Below the pieces are notes generated by a model that worked only from the letters and a program-made list of their open reading frames with translations, ran no database searches and had not been told where the DNA came from. Position numbers and translations under genes: made by a program. From contig CAMWZE010000044.1 of assembly GCA_947178685.1 (NCBI GenBank), positions 1-8,744 on the forward strand: DNA of 8,744 nt, in the 5' to 3' direction. Positions 1-6,661 of this stretch are shown piece by piece. Each line of letters opens with the position of its first letter. Position 1 is the first letter of the stretch. This DNA is from an uncultured Porphyromonadaceae bacterium (GTDB lineage: Bacteria; Bacteroidota; Bacteroidia; Bacteroidales; Muribaculaceae).

Positions 1-270
1 CCCTCCGACATATCCCCGGCATCGGCTCCGGTGAGTCTTGCCGACGGATGGTGGCTCAACCGCCAGGGGATCGGCATCAACTCCGTATTCACAAAATACA
101 CTTTCGAGGAATACGCTGCTCTTCCTGCCGTGCCCTCTATCGCCGAACTCAAAGCCGCAATTATCCCCGGTGCCCGCGTCACCGAAATGATGACTCTCCC
201 CTACTCTCTCGGGGAGGCTCAGGATAATATCCCGGCTATTAACGAACTTATCAACAAATTAAATAAGTAA
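1..270 (+). CDS. 3' end of an unrecognised protein (partial)
   Basis: The frame is open from the first base of the window to a TAA stop at 268-270, giving the last 89 residues of a protein whose start lies outside. An internal ATG could give a 79-residue ORF only if GTG at 31 were used, but the open frame upstream makes a truncated gene far more likely. The visible part is soluble in character, with no membrane segment. It has a Trp-Trp pair near the start (residues 17-18), an Ala/Pro/Ile-rich middle and a charged C-terminus ending in Asn-Lys. I do not recognise the family. The stop lies only 4 nt before the start of the CobW-type GTPase, so the two are almost certainly co-transcribed. This could mean a role in metal handling, but that is inference from position only. 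Confidence 0.7.
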   Translation, partial: PSDISPASAPVSLADGWWLNRQGIGINSVFTKYTFEEYAALPAVPSIAELKAAIIPGARVTEMMTLPYSLGEAQDNIPAINELINKLNK

Positions 271-274
271 GAAT

Positions 275-1594
275 ATGTCTGTAAAAACAACACCTATATT
301 ATTGCTCACCGGATATCTCGGTAGCGGTAAAACAACTCTTCTAAACCGTATCCTCAATAATAAGAAGGGGATACGGTTCGCTGTAATCGTCAATGACATT
401 GGCGAAGTCAACATCGACGCCGACCTTATCGCAAAAGGGGGTATCGTGGGCGGACAGGATGACTCGCTCGTTGCCCTGCAGAACGGATGCATATGCTGCA
501 CGCTCAAAACTGATCTGATGCAGCAGCTTTCCGACCTTCTCGACAGCAATTTCGATTATATTGTAATCGAGGCAAGCGGTATCTGCGAACCGGAACCAAT
601 AGCTCAGACAATCTGTTCTATGCCTGTTATGGCTCCTAACCTCTGTGTCAACGGTATACCCCGTCTCGACTGCATCGTGACAGTGGTCGACGCCCTGCGT
701 CTCAAAAGCGAATTCGGTGCCGGCGACAAGCTCACAGCTCCAAACATAGGCGAGGAGGATCTTGAAAGCCTCGTGATTCAGCAGATTGAATTCTGCAACA
801 TCATCGTGCTCAACAAGATCTCTGAAGTGACACGCGAAGAGGCCGACCATATCAAACAGGTGATCCGCGCTCTCCAGCCTAAAGCGGAAATTATCGAGGC
901 TGACTATTGCGACTTCGACCTCGACAAAATTCTTGACACCCACCTCTTCAATTTCGAACGTACCGTAACCTCCGCCACCTGGATTCAGGAGATTGAAAAG
1001 CCCCTCGATGAAGGCCATCACGATGATCATGACGATGACCACGACCATCATGGGCACCACCATGATCATGACGATGACCACGACCATCATGGGCACCACC
1101 ACCATCATGACCATGACGATGAGCATAATCATCATCACCACCACGACCACGATGAGGATCATGACCATGACGGTCATCACCATCACCACCACCATCATCA
1201 TCATGGCGAGGGAGAGGCAGAGGAATACGGCATCGGCACATTCGTATATTTCGCACGTAAACCATTTGACATCAACAAATTCGATTGGTTCGTCGCTAAA
1301 AATTGGCCGAAAAACATCATCCGCGCCAAGGGTATATGCTACTTCAACGACAACACCGACATGTCGTATCTCTTCGAGCAGGCCGGAGTGCAGAAGAAGC
1401 TCACCGAGGCCGGTCAATGGTATGCCACCGCGCCGGAGGAGGAGCTGCAACGTATGCTCGCAACCGAACCGGGACTTCAACGCGATTGGGATCCTAAGTA
1501 TGGCGACCGTATGGAGAAACTCGTATTCATCGGGCAGAACCTCGACCGTAAAGCTATAACCGACGCCCTCGACGCATGTCTCACAGAGCTGTAG
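275..1594 (+). CDS. COG0523/CobW-family GTPase with His/Asp-rich metal-binding insertion
   Basis: Putative cytoplasmic G3E-family P-loop GTPase of 439 residues; relatives insert or deliver metals such as zinc, cobalt or nickel to client proteins. Visible motifs are Walker A GYLGSGKT (13-20), the NDIGE switch region (40-44), the family-defining metal-binding CxCC (Cys72, Cys74, Cys75) and EASG (99-102). The guanine-specificity motif reads NKIS (180-183) instead of the usual NKxD. Residues 248-310 are almost wholly His, Asp and Gly, a typical metal-binding or storage tract between the GTPase domain and the C-terminal CobW_C domain (about 317-439). The ATG at 275 places Walker A at the usual distance from the N-terminus. 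The gene follows the preceding partial gene by 4 nt, indicating an operon. The His tract makes zinc or nickel plausible, but the metal and the client cannot be read from the sequence. A role in cobalamin synthesis itself is less likely because no cob genes are nearby. Confidence 0.93.
   Translation: MSVKTTPILLLTGYLGSGKTTLLNRILNNKKGIRFAVIVNDIGEVNIDADLIAKGGIVGGQDDSLVALQNGCICCTLKTDLMQQLSDLLDSNFDYIVIEASGICEPEPIAQTICSMPVMAPNLCVNGIPRLDCIVTVVDALRLKSEFGAGDKLTAPNIGEEDLESLVIQQIEFCNIIVLNKISEVTREEADHIKQVIRALQPKAEIIEADYCDFDLDKILDTHLFNFERTVTSATWIQEIEKPLDEGHHDDHDDDHDHHGHHHDHDDDHDHHGHHHHHDHDDEHNHHHHHDHDEDHDHDGHHHHHHHHHHGEGEAEEYGIGTFVYFARKPFDINKFDWFVAKNWPKNIIRAKGICYFNDNTDMSYLFEQAGVQKKLTEAGQWYATAPEEELQRMLATEPGLQRDWDPKYGDRMEKLVFIGQNLDRKAITDALDACLTEL
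1025..1102 (+). repeat. 39-bp tandem repeat encoding a His/Asp/Gly unit
   Basis: Two adjacent 39-bp copies (1025-1063 and 1064-1102) differ only in the last base. Each encodes the same 13 residues, DHDDDHDHHGHHH, in the CobW-type GTPase. Less regular His/Asp codons continue to about 1204. Near identity at third codon positions points to recent duplication by slippage or unequal crossover rather than selection on protein sequence alone. Confidence 0.93.
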
Positions 1595-1646
1595 CAGGTT
1601 AAGGCTTAAAACCCACTCCCATAAAAATATTACTTACGCTATATAA

Positions 1647-2420
1647 ATGAAAATCTTGATTCTCGGAGCCGGCAAAATGGGCTCCTTCTTCTGCGACCTC
1701 CTCTCCTTCCGTCACGATGTGGGTATCTATGATCCCGATCCTCAGCGACTTCGTTTCACCTTCAACGCTCAACGTTTCTCGAAACCGGAAGAGGTGAAGG
1801 AGTTCGATCCCGACTTGGTAATAAACGCCGCTACGGTGAAATATACAATCCAGGCTTTCGAAAGAATCCTCCCTTATATCCGTAAATCGGCTATTATCAG
1901 CGATATCGCTTCGGTAAAGACGGGACTCCCGGAGTTTTACGAGAAGGCCGGACATCCATTCGTGAGCACTCACCCTATGTTCGGACCCACCTTCGCTTCC
2001 CTTTCCAATCTGCGCAACGAAAACGCGGTGATCATAAAAGAGGGTGACCATCTCGGAAAAGTCTTCTTCAAAGACCTCTACAACGACCTCAAGCTCAACG
2101 TGGTGGAATATACTTTCGAGGAGCACGACAAGACTATCGCATACTCCCTCGCAATCCCCTTCGCCTCTACTTTCGTATTCGCCGGAATTATGAAGCACCA
2201 GGATGCGCCGGGCACCACCTTCAAACGCCACTTCGACATTGCCCGCGGTGTGCTCGGCGAGGATGACCATCTCCTGAGCGAGATAATGTTCAACCCCTAC
2301 ACCCCGGCTCAGCTTGAGAAGATACGCGAGCAATTAGGTGAGCTGCAGAAGATTGTTGAGAACCACGACTCAGAAGCGATGAAGCGTTACCTCACAACCC
2401 TCCGAGAGAACATCAAATAA
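1647..2420 (+). CDS. tyrA: Prephenate dehydrogenase
   Basis: Predicted cytoplasmic NAD(P)-dependent dehydrogenase of 257 residues that oxidatively decarboxylates prephenate to 4-hydroxyphenylpyruvate, the step before transamination to tyrosine. The N-terminal Rossmann fold shows GAGKMG (7-12) followed by an acidic residue pair (Asp29, Asp31) at the end of the second strand, which favours NAD. DIASVK (86-91) and STHPMFGP (107-114, with His109) are hallmark active-site segments. The helical C-terminal half (about 150-257) matches the dimerisation domain. Length and sequence agree with the single-domain Bacteroidales form, which has no fused chorismate mutase or ACT domain. ATG 1647 is fixed by the Rossmann strand that starts immediately. 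The gene lies 52 nt after the GTPase gene with no clear terminator between, so read-through is possible. None of the usual pheA, aspC or aroF partners are next to it here. Confidence 0.95.
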   Translation: MKILILGAGKMGSFFCDLLSFRHDVGIYDPDPQRLRFTFNAQRFSKPEEVKEFDPDLVINAATVKYTIQAFERILPYIRKSAIISDIASVKTGLPEFYEKAGHPFVSTHPMFGPTFASLSNLRNENAVIIKEGDHLGKVFFKDLYNDLKLNVVEYTFEEHDKTIAYSLAIPFASTFVFAGIMKHQDAPGTTFKRHFDIARGVLGEDDHLLSEIMFNPYTPAQLEKIREQLGELQKIVENHDSEAMKRYLTTLRENIK

Positions 2421-2435
2421 TCCACGCGCTTACAC

Positions 2436-2466
2436 GAAACCTTTCTCTAAAAGGAAAGAAAGTTTC
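2436..2466 (+). terminator. Weak bulged hairpin after tyrA
   Basis: GAAACCTTTC (2436-2445) can pair with GAAAG (2454-2458) and GTTTC (2462-2466), leaving a 3-nt bulge and an 8-nt loop. It sits 16 nt after the tyrA stop. There is no T-run after it, so a terminator role is only a suggestion. Confidence 0.3.
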
Positions 2467-2499
2467 TATACGGGCGCTCACATAAACCAAACCACTGCA

Positions 2500-2540
2500 A
2501 AAGGTGTTTTAACATTGATTATTAATGTTAAAACACCTTT
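2500..2540. terminator. Perfect 17-bp inverted repeat, terminator-like, abutting the channel start codon
   Basis: The left arm AAAGGTGTTTTAACATT (2500-2516) is exactly complementary to the right arm (2524-2540), with a 7-nt spacer that can pair further (G-T and A-T). The A-rich left edge and T-rich right edge resemble a bidirectional terminator for tyrA. The right arm ends 3 nt before the ATG at 2544, so the hairpin would also mask the ribosome-binding region of the channel mRNA if transcription starts upstream. The pairing is certain; the role as terminator or translational control element is inferred. Confidence 0.6.
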
Positions 2541-2543
2541 CTT

Positions 2544-3497
2544 ATGCTTCATACTCTATCTCGTAAAATACGACATTTCTTCCATGTCGTCTCAAATATC
2601 CGGCCTATAGTCTGGATATGCCTGTATGTATTCCTGATGCCGGTGTTCGCCTTCATTTACTGGGGGCTGCCCGATACACAATTCCGGATTCCCGACGGAG
2701 CCGGAACAGACTACTGGTCGTGGCTATATTACAGTATCGTGACAATCACTACCCTCGGTTTCGGCGACTACACTCCGGCCCATGTATGGGCACAAGTGGT
2801 CACGGCAATCGAAGTGATGTGCGGTTTGGTTATCTTAGGATTGTTCCTAAACGCCGTTGGATCAATGAAATCTGAAATCGACGTGGAAAGCGAGATTGAG
2901 AAGCAGAAAGCTGCCCACGCATCTATGGAGAAGGAGAAACTTATGCTCTGCATACCGACTATCATGCACACCCTCAACACTTTCCTCTCATATTGCTATG
3001 CCGTCACCACTCCACTCTCCAAGCGTAACTCCGACAACGCGGAATATAACCGGGACTTCACATTCGCCGATATGGCCGACCTATTCAAGCCCTCTGATCT
3101 CCCATTTGACAATACAAGGCTCCCGGCAGTGGCCAGACTTATAAAATGCTCAACCCACACATCGCTCAATCTCGACTCTCTTCAGAACCGTATTGACCTT
3201 ACCCTTTGGCCAGATGTGCTCGAAAACTGCTTTGCGTTCGTAGCCAACTATCAGATGTTCTCCTCTACCGACTCTCTATCCGGCCAGGCCATCGATCTGC
3301 TGAAGGATGCAACCGTAAGTGGCACCGATGCCGAAAAGAAGATTTCCAATGAAATAAGCGTATTCAAGGGCGATCCGGACATCAAGAAGACAGATGAGTT
3401 GCAGCCTGTGGTGGAACTTTATTTCTTTATCAAAGAGAACGCTAAACGCGCTATTCAGCTCGAGCAGGAACTCACCCGCATAGCCAACGAGCAATAA
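2544..3497 (+). CDS. Two-TM potassium-channel-like protein with an unassigned cytoplasmic domain
   Basis: Putative inner-membrane cation channel of 317 residues. A short basic N-terminus precedes TM1 (about 22-40). A re-entrant pore helix (about 56-68) leads into the selectivity filter TTLGFGDYTP (69-78), a GFG variant of the K+ channel signature, and TM2 spans about 82-104. This is the KcsA/MthK-like pore layout; no voltage sensor is present. Residues about 110-135 are highly charged and heptad-like, probably a coiled coil continuing from TM2. Residues about 135-317 are soluble and mostly helical, and show no RCK/TrkA-N glycine motif or cyclic-nucleotide domain that I can recognise. An in-frame TAA at 2529 and no other start codon before TM1 fix the start at 2544. 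The MFS gene follows after 26 nt. K+ selectivity is inferred from the filter only. Confidence 0.85.
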   Translation: MLHTLSRKIRHFFHVVSNIRPIVWICLYVFLMPVFAFIYWGLPDTQFRIPDGAGTDYWSWLYYSIVTITTLGFGDYTPAHVWAQVVTAIEVMCGLVILGLFLNAVGSMKSEIDVESEIEKQKAAHASMEKEKLMLCIPTIMHTLNTFLSYCYAVTTPLSKRNSDNAEYNRDFTFADMADLFKPSDLPFDNTRLPAVARLIKCSTHTSLNLDSLQNRIDLTLWPDVLENCFAFVANYQMFSSTDSLSGQAIDLLKDATVSGTDAEKKISNEISVFKGDPDIKKTDELQPVVELYFFIKENAKRAIQLEQELTRIANEQ

Positions 3498-3523
3498 TCT
3501 TAGTTCTCTCCTATTACAAAATT

Positions 3524-4810
3524 ATGGAAAACACAAACACATCAGACATCCATTCTCTCGGCGCACCTTTGCAGACACCGCCTGCATCTGCGGCCGTGAA
3601 ACCGGATGCAATCCCCACACAAGGTCCTACCGGAGGGTATTACGCCTTCCTTATTCTATACCTCGTGCTATTGAGCGCTTTCGGCTCATTCGTCAACGAT
3701 ATGTACCTCCCTACTCTCCCGGAGATGGTGAGATATTTCCATACCTCACGCCCCACGGTGCAGCTCGGACTTACGTTCGGCATGATCGGCCTCGGATTCG
3801 GTGAGATCATCCTCGGTCCGCTCAGCGATAGATTCGGACGTAAGCCGGTCTTGATTGTAGCTCTCATCATCTTCTGTATAGGTGCAATGTGCAGCGTATG
3901 GTCAAAGACAATACATATTTTTCTGTGGTGGCGACTCGTGCAAGGTATCGGTGCATCAGGCGGATACTTCCTCGCCCGCACAATTCCGGCCGACCTGTAT
4001 AAAGGCCGCGCACTCGCCAAGGTGATGGCTCTCGTTGGAGCAATCAACGGTTTCGCTCCTGCTTCCGCCCCGGTAATAGGCGGTCTTGTAGCCCGTTCAA
4101 TAGGCTGGCAAGGTATATTCTGGATTCTTTTCGGGTTCAGCGCACTTCTCCTTCTCCTCGCCGTCCCATTCAAGGAATCTCTTCCGAAGTCACGTCGCGT
4201 CACAGGTCGCTTCGGCACCGCCTTCAAGAATTACGTCGTGCTCGCAAAAAACCGTCATTTCGTAACGCATGTGCTCCTTAAGGGTGCCGCATTAGGTGTG
4301 CTGTTCGCATACATCTCCTCGGCTCCGTTCATAATTCAGGACCACTACGGATATTCCCAGCTCCAGTTCGGACTGTTCATGGGTATCAACGCTCTATTTG
4401 TGGCTGTCGGCGCTACCATGGCTCTCAAATTCAAGCCGCTCAAGAAAGCTGCCGTATATGCCGCATGGGGGCTCACCGCCACAATTGCCGTTCAATTCAT
4501 CTGTTTCTACACCGTCGACAGTGTATGGGTCTACGATGCTCTCAACCTCCCGATGCTCTTCTGCCTCGGTATGCTCTTCACTGTGGGCAACACTTTGGCA
4601 ATGAACGAAGGCCGAGATTGTGCAGGTGATGCATCGGCCTTCATCGGACTTGCCGGATACATCTTCGGTGCCGTCGTCAGTCCGCTCGTCGGACTCGGCG
4701 ACATCCTCCACTCCACCCCCATCTGCATGGGCATCCTCAACCTGATAACCCTCCTGGCAGCCCATATGTCGCGTGAACTCTCCCCCGACCTGATGAACAA
4801 CCCTTCATAA
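3524..4810 (+). CDS. Bcr/CflA-type major facilitator superfamily exporter
   Basis: Predicted inner-membrane drug:H+ antiporter of the DHA1 class, 428 residues with about 12 membrane segments. The segment after TM1 carries DMYLPTLPEM (59-68), characteristic of Bcr/CflA proteins. MFS motif A, GPLSDRFGRKP (98-108), lies in the TM2-TM3 loop, and RLVQGIGASGG (137-147) in TM4. PASAPVIGG (179-187) in TM5 corresponds to the antiporter motif C. The first 38 or so residues are a Pro/Ala/Thr-rich hydrophilic extension longer than usual for the family. No alternative Met lies before TM1, so ATG 3524 is kept. The gene starts 26 nt after the channel gene and is followed by a strong hairpin, suggesting a two-gene unit. 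Substrate cannot be read from sequence; family members export antibiotics, sulfonamides, dipeptides or cysteine. Confidence 0.9.
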   Translation: MENTNTSDIHSLGAPLQTPPASAAVKPDAIPTQGPTGGYYAFLILYLVLLSAFGSFVNDMYLPTLPEMVRYFHTSRPTVQLGLTFGMIGLGFGEIILGPLSDRFGRKPVLIVALIIFCIGAMCSVWSKTIHIFLWWRLVQGIGASGGYFLARTIPADLYKGRALAKVMALVGAINGFAPASAPVIGGLVARSIGWQGIFWILFGFSALLLLLAVPFKESLPKSRRVTGRFGTAFKNYVVLAKNRHFVTHVLLKGAALGVLFAYISSAPFIIQDHYGYSQLQFGLFMGINALFVAVGATMALKFKPLKKAAVYAAWGLTATIAVQFICFYTVDSVWVYDALNLPMLFCLGMLFTVGNTLAMNEGRDCAGDASAFIGLAGYIFGAVVSPLVGLGDILHSTPICMGILNLITLLAAHMSRELSPDLMNNPS

Positions 4811-4840
4811 TCAGCCCACTGCTACTATTACTACCCTCAA

Positions 4841-4892
4841 CAAATAGCCATCCCGACGGTCAGAGCAATCTGATCGCCGGGGTGGCTATTTG
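4841..4892 (+). terminator. Long hairpin with GCAA tetraloop after the MFS gene
   Basis: Bases 4841-4864 pair with 4869-4892 around the loop GCAA, a GNRA tetraloop. The outer 10 bp (CAAATAGCCA with TGGCTATTTG) are perfect. The 24-bp stem has one A-C mismatch (4856/4877) and G-T pairs at 4851/4882 and 4859/4874. It starts 30 nt after the MFS stop and ends in TATTTG, so termination of the MFS unit is likely. No long T-run follows. Confidence 0.75.
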
Positions 4893-4920
4893 TATATCTC
4901 GATCAAATTTGCTAATATTG
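4889..4920 (+). promoter_or_regulatory. Bacteroidetes-type promoter for the GH110-like gene
   Basis: TTTG (4889-4892) and TAATATTG (4913-4920) match the -33 TTTG and -7 TAnnTTTG elements of Bacteroidetes primary sigma factor promoters, with one mismatch in the -7 and a 20-nt spacer. A start a few bases downstream would leave a leader of about 20 nt before the ATG at 4948. The -33 box lies in the last bases of the preceding hairpin. Confidence 0.5.
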
Positions 4921-4947
4921 CACCCGCAAACCAAACCCAACCAATTA

Positions 4948-6627
4948 ATGAAATCTATCCGATCCTTTATCCGCGCTTTAACCCTCTTCCTCCCAATTCT
5001 TAATCTTAATGCGAAAGAGATTGAGGTGGCTGAATTCGGAGCTTTCCCCAATGACAATCGCAACGATATCGAAGCTCTCAGAGAGGCTACCGACTATTGC
5101 CGTAGGAATCCGGGCACAACCCTTATATTTCAACCCGGTGTATATGATATAATCGACACCACAGCCCTGCGCATAGAGCGTGAAGCCGTCGGGGGTGCAT
5201 ATGGCGAGAGGGTGCAGAGTGTGCTCTTCCGTCCCGACGCGCCTTACGTGAAGGCTCTCGACCTGTCTAACTGCCGTGACCTATTACTCAAAGGGAAAGG
5301 CGCCTCTCTGATGCTGCATGGATGGTATGAGGGGATATCGCTTGACAGTGCCCGGAACGTGACTGTCGAGGGTCTGTCGCTCCGATATAAACGCCATCCG
5401 AACACAGTGGGGAGAATCGTTGAGTCGACACCCGACTATTTCGACATGCAGATTGACGTAGAGAAATACCCACTGATTGACAGTGTTGTGACAGGGCGTA
5501 TTCATTTCTTCGATCCGGTACGCAACAGGCTCTATACTGGTGGTGGCTCAAAAAAGACGCTACTCTCCCCCGGATTGATAAGAATCACATCTAAACGGAA
5601 TCCGGCATCAGGCGACCACTGTATTCTTCGTCATGGCGGACATTATCGTCCGGCTGTCATGATACGTGAGGCAACCGGTATTACCCTAAACGGTGTGAAG
5701 CTGCATAGCCAACCTGGGATGGGTGTGGTGGGTCACAGATCTTCCGACATCACTCTACGCAATCTTCAGGTGGTGCCGGAACCGGGTGATCTGATCTCCA
5801 CCAACACAGATGCCACTCATTTCACCTCCTGCACCGGACATCTAGATATAATAGGCTGCACATTCAAAGGTCAGGGCGACGATTGCACTAACATCCACAA
5901 CTACTATTCAAAGATATATCCGCTCTCCTCCCGGAAGGCTGAGCTACGCGTGGAGAATGCCGATCTTCATGCCCTTTCGCTTGATCCGCCGGAACGAGGC
6001 GACTCGATGCTGGTGATAGACCGCGAAGATATGACGGTGATTGCGCGTCTTCGTGTAGCCGATGTGGATAATTCCGAGAAAGAATGGAAAACAATAGTCA
6101 CATTCGACACTCCTCTGCAGAATATCGATTCTGAGAAACATGTAATTACAAATCTTACACGCTTTCCGGTTGTAACAATCGAGGGTAACTCCGTCGACAG
6201 CCACTTGGCTCGTGCATTCCTCGTGAAAAGTCCGAATGTTACGATACGCAACAACCGTATAAACGCCTCGACACAGACAGCCATAAAACTTGGAGCCGAG
6301 CTCGGTTGGAGCGAAAGTGGGCCGGTAGACAACGTGCTCATTGAGGATAACTACATCTCAGGGTGTGGCTATGATGCCTCCGACAACGTGCCCTCATGTA
6401 TCACTCTAAGCACTGAGGCGTCAAAGACACCTCCCTTTGTCAACCGGAACATCGTAATCAGAAACAATATCTTCGACTCTGAGAAACCGGTGGCCATACT
6501 CCTGAAAGATGGCGAGAATATCACCCTCTCCGATAATCTCTTCACCTCCGGCACTCCCAATAGCCCTGACTCTCCGCAGAGATCCCGCGTCAAGATCGAG
6601 AACTGCCGCAACATCTCAATTAAATAA
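4948..6627 (+). CDS. Secreted right-handed beta-helix glycosidase, GH110-like (putative alpha-1,3-galactosidase)
   Basis: Predicted exported enzyme of 559 residues. I chose ATG 4948 rather than ATG 4882 because it gives a clean signal peptide: basic start, hydrophobic stretch about 8-20, cleavage likely after NLNA at residue 22. No lipobox Cys is seen, so it is probably periplasmic. The upstream choice would start inside the terminator hairpin and ahead of the promoter. The mature start EFGAFPND is typical of pectinase-fold enzymes, and repeated short strand patterns (NVTVEGL, ITLRNL, VTIRNN, IVIRNN) mark beta-helix coils. NTDAT (286-290) and GQGDD (308-312) place Asp288, Asp311 and Asp312 as in the three-Asp active site of GH28/GH110 enzymes. 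The context TDATHF plus GDD-TNIH fits GH110, which removes terminal alpha-1,3-galactose from blood-group B or linear glycans. Residues about 325-405 interrupt the coils and may be an inserted beta-rich module. GH28 is the alternative. Confidence 0.8.
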   Translation: MKSIRSFIRALTLFLPILNLNAKEIEVAEFGAFPNDNRNDIEALREATDYCRRNPGTTLIFQPGVYDIIDTTALRIEREAVGGAYGERVQSVLFRPDAPYVKALDLSNCRDLLLKGKGASLMLHGWYEGISLDSARNVTVEGLSLRYKRHPNTVGRIVESTPDYFDMQIDVEKYPLIDSVVTGRIHFFDPVRNRLYTGGGSKKTLLSPGLIRITSKRNPASGDHCILRHGGHYRPAVMIREATGITLNGVKLHSQPGMGVVGHRSSDITLRNLQVVPEPGDLISTNTDATHFTSCTGHLDIIGCTFKGQGDDCTNIHNYYSKIYPLSSRKAELRVENADLHALSLDPPERGDSMLVIDREDMTVIARLRVADVDNSEKEWKTIVTFDTPLQNIDSEKHVITNLTRFPVVTIEGNSVDSHLARAFLVKSPNVTIRNNRINASTQTAIKLGAELGWSESGPVDNVLIEDNYISGCGYDASDNVPSCITLSTEASKTPPFVNRNIVIRNNIFDSEKPVAILLKDGENITLSDNLFTSGTPNSPDSPQRSRVKIENCRNISIK

Positions 6628-6629
6628 TC

Positions 6630-6661
6630 AGTATCTGGAATGCTTCCGGAAGTCAGATACT
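6630..6661. terminator. Hairpin between convergent genes, possible bidirectional terminator
   Basis: AGTATCTG (6630-6637) is complementary to CAGATACT (6654-6661). The 16-nt interior holds the palindrome CTTCCGGAAG (6643-6652), which allows alternative folding. It lies 2 nt after the glycosidase stop and overlaps the stop codon of the convergent - strand gene. There is no T-run on either side, so the terminator role is inferred from position and symmetry. Confidence 0.5.

Noticed and set aside
341..1480. Long - strand open frame of 379 codons antisense to the GTPase gene
   Set aside because: It is the shadow of the His/Asp-rich tract, where antisense codons read as Met/Val repeats and few stops occur. 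The + strand frame carries all the GTPase motifs.
993..1559. + strand 188-codon frame rich in Met, Thr and Ile inside the GTPase gene
   Set aside because: It is a frame shift of the same repeat tract (CAT/GAT read as ATG/ATC/ACC) with no independent motif or start signal.
1597..1613. GGTT...AACC dyad after the GTPase gene as a terminator
   Set aside because: Pairing is short and imperfect with no T-run, and the distance to tyrA is small.
1599..2333. - strand open frame of 244 codons opposite tyrA
   Set aside because: The + strand frame matches prephenate dehydrogenase along its full length, and the antisense product resembles no known family.
4882..4947. Upstream ATG that would extend the glycosidase by 22 residues
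   Set aside because: It lies inside the terminator hairpin and upstream of the predicted transcription start, and it would bury the signal peptide.
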